NCBI RefSeq assembly: GCF_000023105.1
Contig: NC_012669.1
Location: 992,001-1,056,000, forward strand
Source: Beutenbergia cavernae DSM 12333
GTDB taxonomy: Bacteria; Actinomycetota; Actinomycetes; Actinomycetales; Beutenbergiaceae
Direction of reading: 5' to 3'
DNA length: 64,000 nucleotides
Shown piece by piece: positions 48,101 to 55,266 of this stretch. The notes under the pieces are model-generated. The model ran no database searches. It was not told the origin of the DNA and saw nothing but the letters and a program-made list of their open reading frames with translations. Position 1 is the stretch's first letter. Each line of letters starts with the position of its first letter. The position numbers and the translations under genes are program-made.

Positions 48101-50395
48101 TCAGGCGGCGTCGTCGTCGGAGATGGCGAGCGGCGGGATCGGGAAGTTGGTGCCGAACACCTCGTCCGGGTCGACGTGGGCCTTGAGGCGGCGCAGCCGG
48201 GTCAGGGTGGGCTCCGGGAACGCGGCGGCCAGCACCTCCGGTCCGGTGCCGGTCTCGAAGCTCAGGTACATGCCGTCGAACGCCGTCGCGACCTCGGCCC
48301 AGTGCTCCCGGGCGCGCCCGACGAGGGCAGGCGACAGGGTCGCGTTCAGCGAGAACGCGGCCGAGCGGTGCGCATACGCGGTCGCGTCGGGGGCGACGTC
48401 GGCGACGGCGCCTCCGACGGCGCGCAGCTGCACGAAGAACGCCTCGCCGGCAGCGAGCATGGCCGCGAGCCGCTCGGCGGTGGTCGCATCGACCGTCGGG
48501 AGGAACCCGCTCCGCATCTCCGCCGAGCTCGAGCCCTGATGGTGGTGCTCCCGCGCGGCCGGGACGAGCGCCGCGTACGGCGCGACCTGTGCACGCCGGT
48601 CGAGCACCGGCGCGAGGTCGAGGAAGGGTGCGAGCGCCGCCTGGGCGGCATCGACGTCGTCGTCCGCCCACACCACCATCGCGAGCGCCATCGGCGGCTG
48701 GCCGGCGCGCCCCGGGAACAGGGTGAGGAAGCTGGTGAGCTCACGCGGGGCGTTCTCGACGGCGGAGCCCCAGCCCTCCAGGAGCGGCGCGGCGTCCGAG
48801 GCGTCGAACAGGAACTGGCCGAGGACGACGTCGCCCACCTCGTCGGCGACGAACTCGAACCTCGTCACGATGCCGAAGTTCGCGCCGGCGCCGCGGATGC
48901 CCCAGAACAGCTCAGGGTCGTGCGTGGCGTCGACGTGCCGGACGGTGCCGTCGGCCAGCACGACCTCCGCGGCGACCAGGTGGTCGATGGTCAGGCCGTG
49001 CGCCCGCCCGAGGAATCCGATCCCACCGGTCGTCGCGAGCCCGCCCACGCCGACGTCGCCCGAGTCGCCCGAGCTCAGCGCGAGGCCGTGCGGCGTGAGC
49101 TCCGCGGCGACGTCGCCCCAGCGGGCGCCCGGCTCGACCAGCACGCGTCGCGTCGCGCGGTCGAGCAGCTCCACCCCGTTCATCGCTCCGAGGTCGACGA
49201 CGATCCCGCCGTCGTTCGTCGAGCGGCCGCTGATGCCGTGCCCGCCGCTGCGCACGGCGATCGGCACGTCCTGGCGACGGGCGTACGCGACGGCTGCGAC
49301 GACGTCGTCGGTCGTTCGCGGCCGCAGCACGAGGCCCGGCGCGCCGGAGTGCACGTAGGTGTGACGGACGCTGCCGTACGCGCGATCACCGGGCTCGACG
49401 GCGTCGGGCGCCAGGGCTACCGGCACGCCGTCGTAGTCGATCCCCGGGCGGCGGAGCTCGAGCGCGCGCGGGGGGCGGACGCGGCCGGTCGCCGTCCCGG
49501 CGGTGCGGCGCTCGGCCGCGACGGCCTCGCGCAGCGCCGGAGCGACCTCCTGTCCGAACCGCGCGAACGTCTCGGGGTCGTCGCCACCGAGGATGAACGC
49601 GCTGAAGCCGTGCTCGAGGACGTACGGGAGCAGGTCGTCCACCCACTGCTCGGCCGGACCCTCGAGGAAGCCACGGCCCAGCGTCGCGAACCGGCCGCCG
49701 AACAGGTTGAGGAGCCGGCGGATCTCGCGCGGATCGCGCCCGGCCTCCGCGGCGGCGTCGTCGATCGTGGCGTTGGCGGGGGCGATGCCCTGCTCGGTCA
49801 GGTAGCTGAGCGACGGGAGCCAGCCGTCCGCCTGCCGGCCGACGAGTCGCAGCATCCGCGGCTTGAGAGCCCCGACCCAGATCGGGATGTCGTGGGCGGG
49901 CGCCGGGCCGCGCTTCGCGCCCTCGACGCGATGGAACTCACCGGGCACGCGCGCGCCACCCCGGGTGTCGGCGTCCCATAGCTTACGGATGATCTCGATG
50001 GCCTCGCCGAGGGCGTCGACGCTCTGGCCAGGCGTCAGGCGGTCGCCGCCCATCGCGACGATCGGGTCCCAGAAGCCGCCCGCGCCGAGCGCCAGGTCGA
50101 CCCGCCCCCCGGAGAGCCGGTCGAGGCTCGCAGCGGCGCGCGCGAGCACCGCCGGCTGGCGCAAGGGCACGTTGAGCACGTTGCCGGCGACCCGCAGCGT
50201 CGTCGTCCGTGCCGCGACCCAGCTCAGCAGCGTCCAGGTGTCGAGGAACTGCGGGTTGTACGGGTGGTCCTGGAACGTGGCGAGATCCAGCCCCGCCGAC
50301 TCGGTCAGCTCCGCGAGCTGCACGACCCGCTCGGGGTCGTCCGCCGTCGGCGTGATGAACGTGCCGAACAGCAGATCGTGGCCGTAGTCGGGCAT
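48101..50395 (-). CDS. Fusion oxidoreductase: luciferase-like (LLM) domain plus BBE-type FAD-binding domain
   Basis: One 764-residue chain with two flavoenzyme modules. Residues 1-300 form an LLM (F420/FMN) barrel: FGTFITPTADDPERVVQLAELTESAGLD, FQDHPYNPQFLDTW, GRVDLALGAGGFWDPI. Residues about 330-764 form a PCMH-type FAD domain with berberine-bridge C-terminus: SGGHGISGR with His386 as the expected covalent FAD site, GVGGLATTGGIGFLGRAHGLTIDHL, and a final VFGTNFPIPP. The cysteine used for bicovalent FAD in some relatives is not seen at the SGDSGDVGVGG loop. GAGGAG lies 6 bases before the ATG. It is divergent from a MarR gene that probably controls it. Substrate unknown. Confidence 0.88.
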   Translation of the reverse strand: MPDYGHDLLFGTFITPTADDPERVVQLAELTESAGLDLATFQDHPYNPQFLDTWTLLSWVAARTTTLRVAGNVLNVPLRQPAVLARAAASLDRLSGGRVDLALGAGGFWDPIVAMGGDRLTPGQSVDALGEAIEIIRKLWDADTRGGARVPGEFHRVEGAKRGPAPAHDIPIWVGALKPRMLRLVGRQADGWLPSLSYLTEQGIAPANATIDDAAAEAGRDPREIRRLLNLFGGRFATLGRGFLEGPAEQWVDDLLPYVLEHGFSAFILGGDDPETFARFGQEVAPALREAVAAERRTAGTATGRVRPPRALELRRPGIDYDGVPVALAPDAVEPGDRAYGSVRHTYVHSGAPGLVLRPRTTDDVVAAVAYARRQDVPIAVRSGGHGISGRSTNDGGIVVDLGAMNGVELLDRATRRVLVEPGARWGDVAAELTPHGLALSSGDSGDVGVGGLATTGGIGFLGRAHGLTIDHLVAAEVVLADGTVRHVDATHDPELFWGIRGAGANFGIVTRFEFVADEVGDVVLGQFLFDASDAAPLLEGWGSAVENAPRELTSFLTLFPGRAGQPPMALAMVVWADDDVDAAQAALAPFLDLAPVLDRRAQVAPYAALVPAAREHHHQGSSSAEMRSGFLPTVDATTAERLAAMLAAGEAFFVQLRAVGGAVADVAPDATAYAHRSAAFSLNATLSPALVGRAREHWAEVATAFDGMYLSFETGTGPEVLAAAFPEPTLTRLRRLKAHVDPDEVFGTNFPIPPLAISDDDAA

Positions 50396-50429
50396 CAGGG
50401 GCTCCTCGCCAGAGTGGGTACGCAGATAG

Positions 50430-50447
50430 TATGCATGACAACTCATA
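50430..50447. promoter_or_regulatory. Candidate MarR operator between the fusion oxidoreductase and marR
   Basis: Imperfect palindrome with TATG and CATA ends in the 85-base divergent intergenic region. It overlaps a minus-strand -10 box TACTAT (50426-50431) for the oxidoreductase, so MarR binding would block that promoter. Confidence 0.45.
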
Positions 50448-50468
50448 TTGGGCGCCGACGATTCCGGG

Positions 50469-50474
50469 TAGAGT
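50469..50474 (+). promoter_or_regulatory. -10 box TAGAGT of the marR gene (leaderless)
   Basis: TAGAGT is followed by 6 bases and then ATG at 50481. Confidence 0.5.
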
Positions 50475-50480
50475 GGGTCG

Positions 50481-51011
50481 ATGACCGCAACCCCGCCCCT
50501 CGCCTCGGCGTCAGGCGCCTCGGCGACGACGCCGCCGGCCGAGCCGGTGAACCTCGGATGGTCGCTGGCGATGGTTCTGCGCAGCTGGCAGGAGCACGCG
50601 GATCACGCCGTCGCCGACGTCCCCCACGGCACCCGCGGCTTCCACGTGCTGTGCGTGGTCACGAGCGGCGAACCGCCCACCCAGGTCGCCCTCGCCGCGG
50701 CGCTCGCCATCGACCGCACGGTCATGACCTACCTCCTCGACGACCTGGAGTCCGCCGGGCTCGTCGAACGGCGCGCCGACCCGCGTGACCGACGGGCGCG
50801 CCGCATCGCGCCGACCGCCCACGGGCGCCGCGTGCTGGCCGCCGCGCGCCGACGTGTGCAGGCCGCCGAGGAGGTCGTGCTCGGCGGGATCTCCCCGGCG
50901 GACCGGGCCGCCCTGCGCGAGGCCCTCGGCGCCGCATCGCTGGCGATCCGTGCCGCCGCGCCGGGCACCGAGCCGTGCCTCGCCGTCGAGAGCGTGCTGC
51001 CGTCCCGGTGA
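50481..51011 (+). CDS. MarR-family transcriptional regulator
   Basis: A 176-residue winged-helix regulator. The wHTH core is PTQVALAAALAIDRTVMTYLLDDLESAGLVERRADPRDRRARRIAPTAHGRRVL (about residues 56-110), with the DPRDRRAR wing typical of MarR. It is divergent from the LLM-BBE fusion gene with a shared 85-base promoter region, the usual arrangement for a MarR repressor relieved by a small aromatic or toxic ligand. Its stop lies 4 bases from that of the convergent TetR gene. Leaderless-type start. Confidence 0.92.
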   Translation: MTATPPLASASGASATTPPAEPVNLGWSLAMVLRSWQEHADHAVADVPHGTRGFHVLCVVTSGEPPTQVALAAALAIDRTVMTYLLDDLESAGLVERRADPRDRRARRIAPTAHGRRVLAAARRRVQAAEEVVLGGISPADRAALREALGAASLAIRAAAPGTEPCLAVESVLPSR

Positions 51012-51015
51012 GGGC

Positions 51016-51585
51016 TCAGCTCTCCTGGGCGGCAGCGCCGTCCAGGAACAGCGCCGTGGTCGTGGCGCTCGCGTCCTCGACGCCGAGGCCCTGCTCCAGG
51101 ACGAGGCGGAGGCCCAGCTCGAGCATGCCGGTGAAGAGAGTGACCACGGCCTGCGCCGGCAGGTCTCGCCTGAGCGTGCCGTCGGCGACGCCGCGTTCGA
51201 GGAGGGCGCGGACGGGCGTCACGACACGAGTCTCCAGGTCGACGGGGTCCTTCCAGTCCTCGCGGCCGATGCGGGCGAGCGCCGCCCAGGTGGCCCCAGC
51301 GGTGACGAAGGCTCGGACGGTGCGCGCGACGGCCTCCCGGACCGGGACCTGGTCGAGAGCGGCCGCGTCGATCCTGCCCGCGAGGTCGTCGATCGCCGCC
51401 GAGCTGAGACCGCGGACCAGCGCCTCCCGGGTAGGGAAGTAGCGGTACAGCGTGGCGCGACCGACTCCGGCCGACGCCGCGATCTGGGCCATGCTCGCGG
51501 AGTCGCCCTCCTCCGCGAGCAGCGTGGCAGCAGCGTCGAGGATGCTCGCGCTCACGCGGTCGCGCATCATCGGGCTTCTGGCCAT
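51016..51585 (-). CDS. TetR-family transcriptional regulator
   Basis: A 189-residue repressor with the N-terminal helix-turn-helix MAQIAASAGVGRATLYRYFPTREALVRGL (about 32-60) and an all-helical ligand domain. It is divergent from the aldo/keto reductase gene, and a perfect TGAGAC-N6-GTCTCA palindrome lies between them, so it probably represses that gene. TACCAT ends 6 bases before its ATG, indicating a leaderless transcript. The inducer is unknown. Confidence 0.92.
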   Translation of the reverse strand: MARSPMMRDRVSASILDAAATLLAEEGDSASMAQIAASAGVGRATLYRYFPTREALVRGLSSAAIDDLAGRIDAAALDQVPVREAVARTVRAFVTAGATWAALARIGREDWKDPVDLETRVVTPVRALLERGVADGTLRRDLPAQAVVTLFTGMLELGLRLVLEQGLGVEDASATTTALFLDGAAAQES

Positions 51586-51591
51586 CGCTCG

Positions 51592-51597
51592 ATGGTA
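51592..51597 (-). promoter_or_regulatory. -10 box TACCAT of the tetR gene (leaderless)
   Basis: Minus-strand TACCAT is followed by 6 bases and then ATG at 51585. Confidence 0.5.
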
Positions 51598-51632
51598 CGC
51601 GATGCCCCAAGGCTAGACATGGACGCCTTGAT

Positions 51633-51650
51633 TTGAGACTGTGATGTCTC
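51633..51650. promoter_or_regulatory. Probable TetR operator
   Basis: Perfect inverted repeat TGAGAC (51633-51638) and GTCTCA (51645-51650) with a 6-base spacer, inside the 87-base divergent region between tetR and the aldo/keto reductase. It overlaps a possible TTGATT -35 box (51627-51632) of the reductase. Confidence 0.6.
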
Positions 51651-51672
51651 ACATCGGCGACAGGGAGGCATC

Positions 51673-52677
51673 ATGCGGTCACGACCACTCGGATCGACCT
51701 CGACGGAGATCAGCCCCATCGGGCTCGGCTGCATGCAGTTCGCGGGCCCGGGGATGAGCACGGGCTTCTACCAGCCGCTCGCGCAGGAGACCGTCACATC
51801 CATCGTCAGGACGTCGCTCGAGGGCGGCGTCACGTGGTTCGACACGGCGGAGATGTACGGCCGCGGACACTCCGAGCGGGCCCTGTCGACCGCGCTGCAC
51901 TCTCTCGACGTGGCGCCGGGCGACGTCGTCGTCGCCTCCAAGTGGACACCGATCGGACGTCCGGCGTCGAGCATCGTCCGCACGATCGGGGCGCGGCGCG
52001 CATCGCTGGCGCCGTATCCGCTCGACCTGCACCAGATCCACATGGCCCACGGCTCCCTGTCGACCCAGCGCCGGCAGGTCGAGGCCATGGCGGCTCTGCA
52101 GACGGCGGGCCGGATCGGCGCCGTCGGCGTCAGCGGCTTCTCGGCGGCCCAGATGGAGCGGGCCGACGCCGTGCTGCGTGGCCACGGTCTGCGGCTCGCC
52201 TCGAACCAGGTCGAGATCAGCCTGCTGCGGCGTTCGATCGAGACGAACGGCGTGCTGGCGGCGGCCCGGCGGCTCGGTGTCACGCTGATCGCGTTCTCGC
52301 CGCTGAAGAGCGGCTTCCTGACGGGCAAGTTCCACGACGACCCCGCCAGGGCCGCCTCGCTGCCCTGGCCGCGCCGCACGCTCGGTCGCTTCACTCGGGC
52401 GAACCTCGACCGCACTCGTCCGCTGATCGACGAGCAGAGGGCGATCGGCCGCGCTCACGGGGTGGGTGCGGCCCAGGTGGCACTGTCCTGGCTCATCCGG
52501 TTCTACGGCGACACGGTCGTCGCGATCCCCGGCGCGTCGAGACCCAGGCATGCCGCGGAGAGTGTCGAGGCGATGCACGTCCAGCTGACGGACCGAGAGC
52601 TGGAACGGCTCGACGCTGTGTCGCGGCCGTTCGCACGCGGTGCCCGATCGCCTGACGCGACCGCAGCACTTCGGTGA
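51673..52677 (+). CDS. Aldo/keto reductase
   Basis: An NADPH-dependent TIM-barrel reductase (334 aa). The catalytic tetrad is visible: Asp57 (WFDTAEMYG), Tyr62, Lys90 (VVASKW) and His123 (DLHQIHMAH). GRIGAVGVSGFS, a family strand, and the C-terminal cofactor region VVAIPGASRPRHAAES are present. GGGAGG lies just before the ATG at 51673. It is probably repressed by the divergent TetR protein and induced by its unknown ligand, perhaps a reactive carbonyl. Followed by a hairpin terminator. Confidence 0.93.
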   Translation: MRSRPLGSTSTEISPIGLGCMQFAGPGMSTGFYQPLAQETVTSIVRTSLEGGVTWFDTAEMYGRGHSERALSTALHSLDVAPGDVVVASKWTPIGRPASSIVRTIGARRASLAPYPLDLHQIHMAHGSLSTQRRQVEAMAALQTAGRIGAVGVSGFSAAQMERADAVLRGHGLRLASNQVEISLLRRSIETNGVLAAARRLGVTLIAFSPLKSGFLTGKFHDDPARAASLPWPRRTLGRFTRANLDRTRPLIDEQRAIGRAHGVGAAQVALSWLIRFYGDTVVAIPGASRPRHAAESVEAMHVQLTDRELERLDAVSRPFARGARSPDATAALR

Positions 52678-52703
52678 CGGCGCCGTCGGCGGCAGGCGCC
52701 GTC
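52676..52703 (+). terminator. Hairpin after the aldo/keto reductase
   Basis: GACGGCGCC pairs with GGCGCCGTC (9 bp, 10-base loop), starting at the stop codon. Confidence 0.6.
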
Positions 52704-52764
52704 GTCGTCCGTCCTCCTCCGGTTCGCTAGCGTGGGACTCCCCGGAGGAGAGCGAGCTCGAGCC

Positions 52765-53151
52765 ATGGTCCTGTCGCGGCGCGTCGCCGAGCTCAACAAG
52801 AAGGCGCTCAACCGGGTCATGGTGCACGTGGCGCCGCGACTGCCCGGCTTCGCCGTCCTGCACCACCGGGGGCGGACATCCGGAGCGCGCTACGACCTGC
52901 CGATCAACGTGTTCGTGCGCGGCGACCGGTACGTCTTCGCGCTCACCTACGGGTCCGACACCGACTGGCTGAAGAACGTGCTCGCCCAGGGCGGCGCCGC
53001 GATCACCACGCGCGGCCGCGTCGTGGCACTCACCAGGCCTCGTGTGTACACGGACGTCGAGCGGCGTGACGTCCCCGCGGTACCACGCTGGATCCTCGGC
53101 CGGGTGGGAGTGACCGAGTTCCTCGAGATGTGGCGGGTCCCGACGGCCTGA
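52765..53151 (+). CDS. Nitroreductase-family deazaflavin (F420)-dependent oxidoreductase (DDN-like)
   Basis: A 128-residue split-barrel protein of the Ddn family: LNRVMVHVAPRLPGFAVLHHRGRTSGARYDLPINVFVRGDRYVF is the usual N-terminal core, and SDTDWLKNVLAQGGAAITTRGR the central motif. Family members use cofactor F420 to reduce quinones or nitro compounds. TAGCGT at 52728-52733 gives a likely -10 box. The ATG at 52765 is preferred since an upstream GTG at 52732 falls inside that box, though GGAGGAG lies a long 14 bases upstream. It follows the reductase gene after its terminator. Confidence 0.82.
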   Translation: MVLSRRVAELNKKALNRVMVHVAPRLPGFAVLHHRGRTSGARYDLPINVFVRGDRYVFALTYGSDTDWLKNVLAQGGAAITTRGRVVALTRPRVYTDVERRDVPAVPRWILGRVGVTEFLEMWRVPTA

Positions 53152-53181
53152 GCCGGTCGGGCGCCCGCCAGCGACCACTCC

Positions 53182-53187
53182 TACGAT
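53182..53187 (+). promoter_or_regulatory. -10 box TACGAT (leaderless) of the membrane protein pair
   Basis: TACGAT is followed by 6 bases and then GTG at 53194. Confidence 0.5.
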
Positions 53188-53193
53188 GACGGG

Positions 53194-53853
53194 GTGGAGG
53201 GTCCGGCCGCCGTCGGGTCCGGCCCGCGACCGCGCCGCCGGGCGGACCACCGCGCGCGAGGTACCGGCGGCTCGGCGACCCGCGTCGCGACCGGGGTGTG
53301 CCTCGGCATCCTGGTGACCATCGCGCTCACGCAGGTGCTGCGGCCCTCCCCGCGCGACGCCGCGCTCTTCGCCGTCGTGGCCGCCGTGCTCGTGGTGGAC
53401 CGCATCCGCCCCGTCCGCCTGGCCGTGCTGCCGTTCCCACGGGCCGCCGTCGTCGTCGTGCTGGGTCTGGCGATCTGGCCGGCGCTCGCGCTCGGCGAGC
53501 GGTACGGGGCCGTGGACGTGGTGCTGCTGTCCGCCGTCGGGATCGCCGCGTTCCTCGTGACGTGGCGCCGCGAGGACGACCTCGACGCCGCGATCCTCCG
53601 CCTCCCCGACGCGCGCCGCGCCGCGGTGGGCCGGGCCGCGCGCGGGTGGGCCGCCGTCGTCGTCTGCCTCGGGCTGTGGGAGCTGACGGCCTTCACCGTC
53701 ATCCGCCGCTCGGCGCCCGGCGGCGACGTGCCGCCGTCGATCAGCGACGTGCTCTCCCCGGTGTTCGACTCCGCGGCCGGGCGTGCCGTGCTCGTGGGTG
53801 CGTGGCTGCTCGCCGGCTACGCGCTGCTGCGCCGAGCGGGGGAGCGTCGATGA
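53194..53853 (+). CDS. Predicted multi-pass membrane protein, function unknown
   Basis: A 219-residue protein with a basic N-terminus (PRPRRRADHRARG) and about six hydrophobic segments (VCLGILVTIALTQVL, AALFAVVAAVLVV, AAVVVVLGLAIWPALAL, VVLLSAVGIAAFLV, AAVVVCLGLWELTAF, AVLVGAWLLAGYALL). No enzymatic or transport signature is recognised. The last codons overlap the next small membrane-protein gene by 4 bases (ATGA), so the two are coupled and may form a complex. Leaderless-type GTG start. Confidence 0.75.
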   Translation: MEGPAAVGSGPRPRRRADHRARGTGGSATRVATGVCLGILVTIALTQVLRPSPRDAALFAVVAAVLVVDRIRPVRLAVLPFPRAAVVVVLGLAIWPALALGERYGAVDVVLLSAVGIAAFLVTWRREDDLDAAILRLPDARRAAVGRAARGWAAVVVCLGLWELTAFTVIRRSAPGGDVPPSISDVLSPVFDSAAGRAVLVGAWLLAGYALLRRAGERR

Positions 53854-54080
53854 GCGCGGGCGCCGGCGTGCTCGTGGCCGGGTACGCCGTGCTGGCGGCA
53901 GCAGCCGTGGTGCTGGCGTGGGTGGGACGACGGCGCCCGGACCGTGTCGCGCCGGCCGGTGAGCTGCTCGACGTGCTCCTCGCCAGCCGGGCGGCGCGCG
54001 TGCTGCTCGTCGTGTTCTGGTGGTGGCTCGGCTGGCACTTCCTCGTGGGGCCGACGCTCGACACCCGGATCACCTCCTAG
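53850..54080 (+). CDS. Small two-span membrane protein (DUF6186-like)
   Basis: A 76-residue protein with two hydrophobic spans (GVLVAGYAVLAAAAVVLAWVG and RVLLVVFWWWLGWHFLVG) joined by a short basic loop. The tryptophan-rich WWWLGWHF of the second span resembles small actinobacterial membrane proteins of unknown function. It overlaps the preceding membrane-protein gene (ATGA) and ends 10 bases before the aminotransferase, whose own -10 box lies at its end. Function unknown. Confidence 0.72.
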   Translation: MSAGAGVLVAGYAVLAAAAVVLAWVGRRRPDRVAPAGELLDVLLASRAARVLLVVFWWWLGWHFLVGPTLDTRITS

Positions 54081-54083
54081 TCT
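54078..54083 (+). promoter_or_regulatory. -10 box TAGTCT of the aminotransferase gene (leaderless)
   Basis: TAGTCT overlaps the preceding stop codon and is followed by 7 bases and then GTG at 54091. Confidence 0.5.
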
Positions 54084-54090
54084 CGGACCC

Positions 54091-55146
54091 GTGACGAGCT
54101 GGCCCTGGGCGCGGGAGTTCGCCCCCGAGACGACCTACCTCAACACCGCATCGATGGGGCTGCCGCCGGCCCGGACGACGGCGGCGCTCTCCGAGTCGCT
54201 CGAACGCTGGCGGCTCGGGCGTGCGCAGGCGGCCGACTACGACGCCGTCGTCGAGGAGTGTCGACGCGCCTACGCCACGCTGCTCGGCGTCGACGCCCGC
54301 ACCGTCGCGATCGGCAGCCAGGCCTCGGCGATGGCCGGGCTCGTCGCGGCCTCGCTGCCCGGCTCGGCGCGCGTGCTCGTGGCGGCCGGCGACTTCACGT
54401 CCGTCACGTTCCCGTTCTTCGCCCAGGCGCCCCGCGGGATCGACGTGCGCGAGGTGCCCCTCGACCGGCTGGCTGACGCCGTCGAACCGGGCGTCGCGCT
54501 CGTCGCCGTGTCGGCCGTCCAGTCGGCGGACGGCGCACTGCTGGACCTCGACCGCCTCCGCCGCGCGTGTCGCGCCGTGGGCGCGGAGATCCTGCTGGAC
54601 CTCACGCAGGCCGCCGGCTGGTGGCGCGGCGACGTCACCGATGTCGCCTACACGGTCTGCTCGGGATACAAGTGGCTCCTCGCGCCCCGGGGCACGGGGT
54701 ACCTGACCGTCCGCGCCGACCTGACGGACGCCGTCGTCCCGCACCAGGCAGGCTGGTTCGCCGGCGAGGACCGGTGGTCGTCGATCTACGGCGCGCCGTT
54801 GCGGCTCGCTGCCGATGCCCGCCGGTTCGACGTGTCGCCGGCGTGGCACTCGTGGGTCGGGGCCGCGGCGTCGCTGGAGGTGCTGGCGGAGATCGGCCCG
54901 GCGGCGCGGCACTCCCACGCGACCGGGCTCGCCGCGCGGTTCTGCGCCGGCCTGGGCGTGGCTCACGACGGGTCGGCGATCGTGTCGGTGACGGTGGACG
55001 ACGACGGCGTGGCGGCCCTCGCGGCGGCGGACGTCGTCGTCGCGGCACGAGCCGGACGGACCCGGTTCTCGTTCTACGTCAACAACACGGAGGCCGACGT
55101 CGACCGGGCTCTCGACGTCCTGGACGGCCACGTCCTCCCCGACTGA
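54091..55146 (+). CDS. Class V aminotransferase (cysteine desulfurase-like PLP enzyme)
   Basis: A 351-residue fold-type I PLP enzyme. N-terminal TYLNTASMGLPP is the usual start of class V members; the cofactor Asp is in EILLDLTQAAGWW, and the Schiff-base lysine in VCSGYKWLLAPRGTGYL. The active-site cysteine loop of true cysteine desulfurases is not seen, so a kynureninase-, isopenicillin epimerase-like or desulfurase-like role cannot be chosen. GTG at 54091 is taken from the leaderless promoter. The gene ends 3 bases before a perfect 78-base palindrome. Confidence 0.87.
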   Translation: MTSWPWAREFAPETTYLNTASMGLPPARTTAALSESLERWRLGRAQAADYDAVVEECRRAYATLLGVDARTVAIGSQASAMAGLVAASLPGSARVLVAAGDFTSVTFPFFAQAPRGIDVREVPLDRLADAVEPGVALVAVSAVQSADGALLDLDRLRRACRAVGAEILLDLTQAAGWWRGDVTDVAYTVCSGYKWLLAPRGTGYLTVRADLTDAVVPHQAGWFAGEDRWSSIYGAPLRLAADARRFDVSPAWHSWVGAAASLEVLAEIGPAARHSHATGLAARFCAGLGVAHDGSAIVSVTVDDDGVAALAAADVVVAARAGRTRFSFYVNNTEADVDRALDVLDGHVLPD

Positions 55147-55148
55147 CT

Positions 55149-55248
55149 CGCGAGAGGTTTTCTGCGCGACCGCGAGAGGATCTCTGCGCAGAGATCCTCT
55201 CGCGGTCGCGCAGAAAACCTCTCGCGGTCGCGCAGAAAACCTCTCGCG
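55149..55248. repeat. 78-bp perfect palindrome plus 22-bp tandem repeat
   Basis: Bases 55149-55226 form a perfect inverted repeat with two 39-base arms and no spacer (centre between 55187 and 55188, TGCGCA). It is built from a 22-base unit (CGCGAGAGG then TTTTCTGCGCGAC): one forward copy at 55149-55170, a central 34-base palindrome 55171-55204, and two reverse copies in tandem at 55205-55226 and 55227-55248. It lies between convergent genes, so it can end transcription in both directions, but its size and modular build go well beyond a normal terminator. Confidence 0.92.
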
Positions 55249-55266
55249 AAGGGGGAGTGGGGTCGG

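Noticed and set aside
52732-52764. GTG start of the deazaflavin reductase at 52732
   Set aside because: The codon overlaps the TAGCGT -10 box, so the transcript would begin after it.
55149-55248. CRISPR-like array
   Set aside because: The 22-bp units are in both orientations and abut without spacers, and no cas gene is present.
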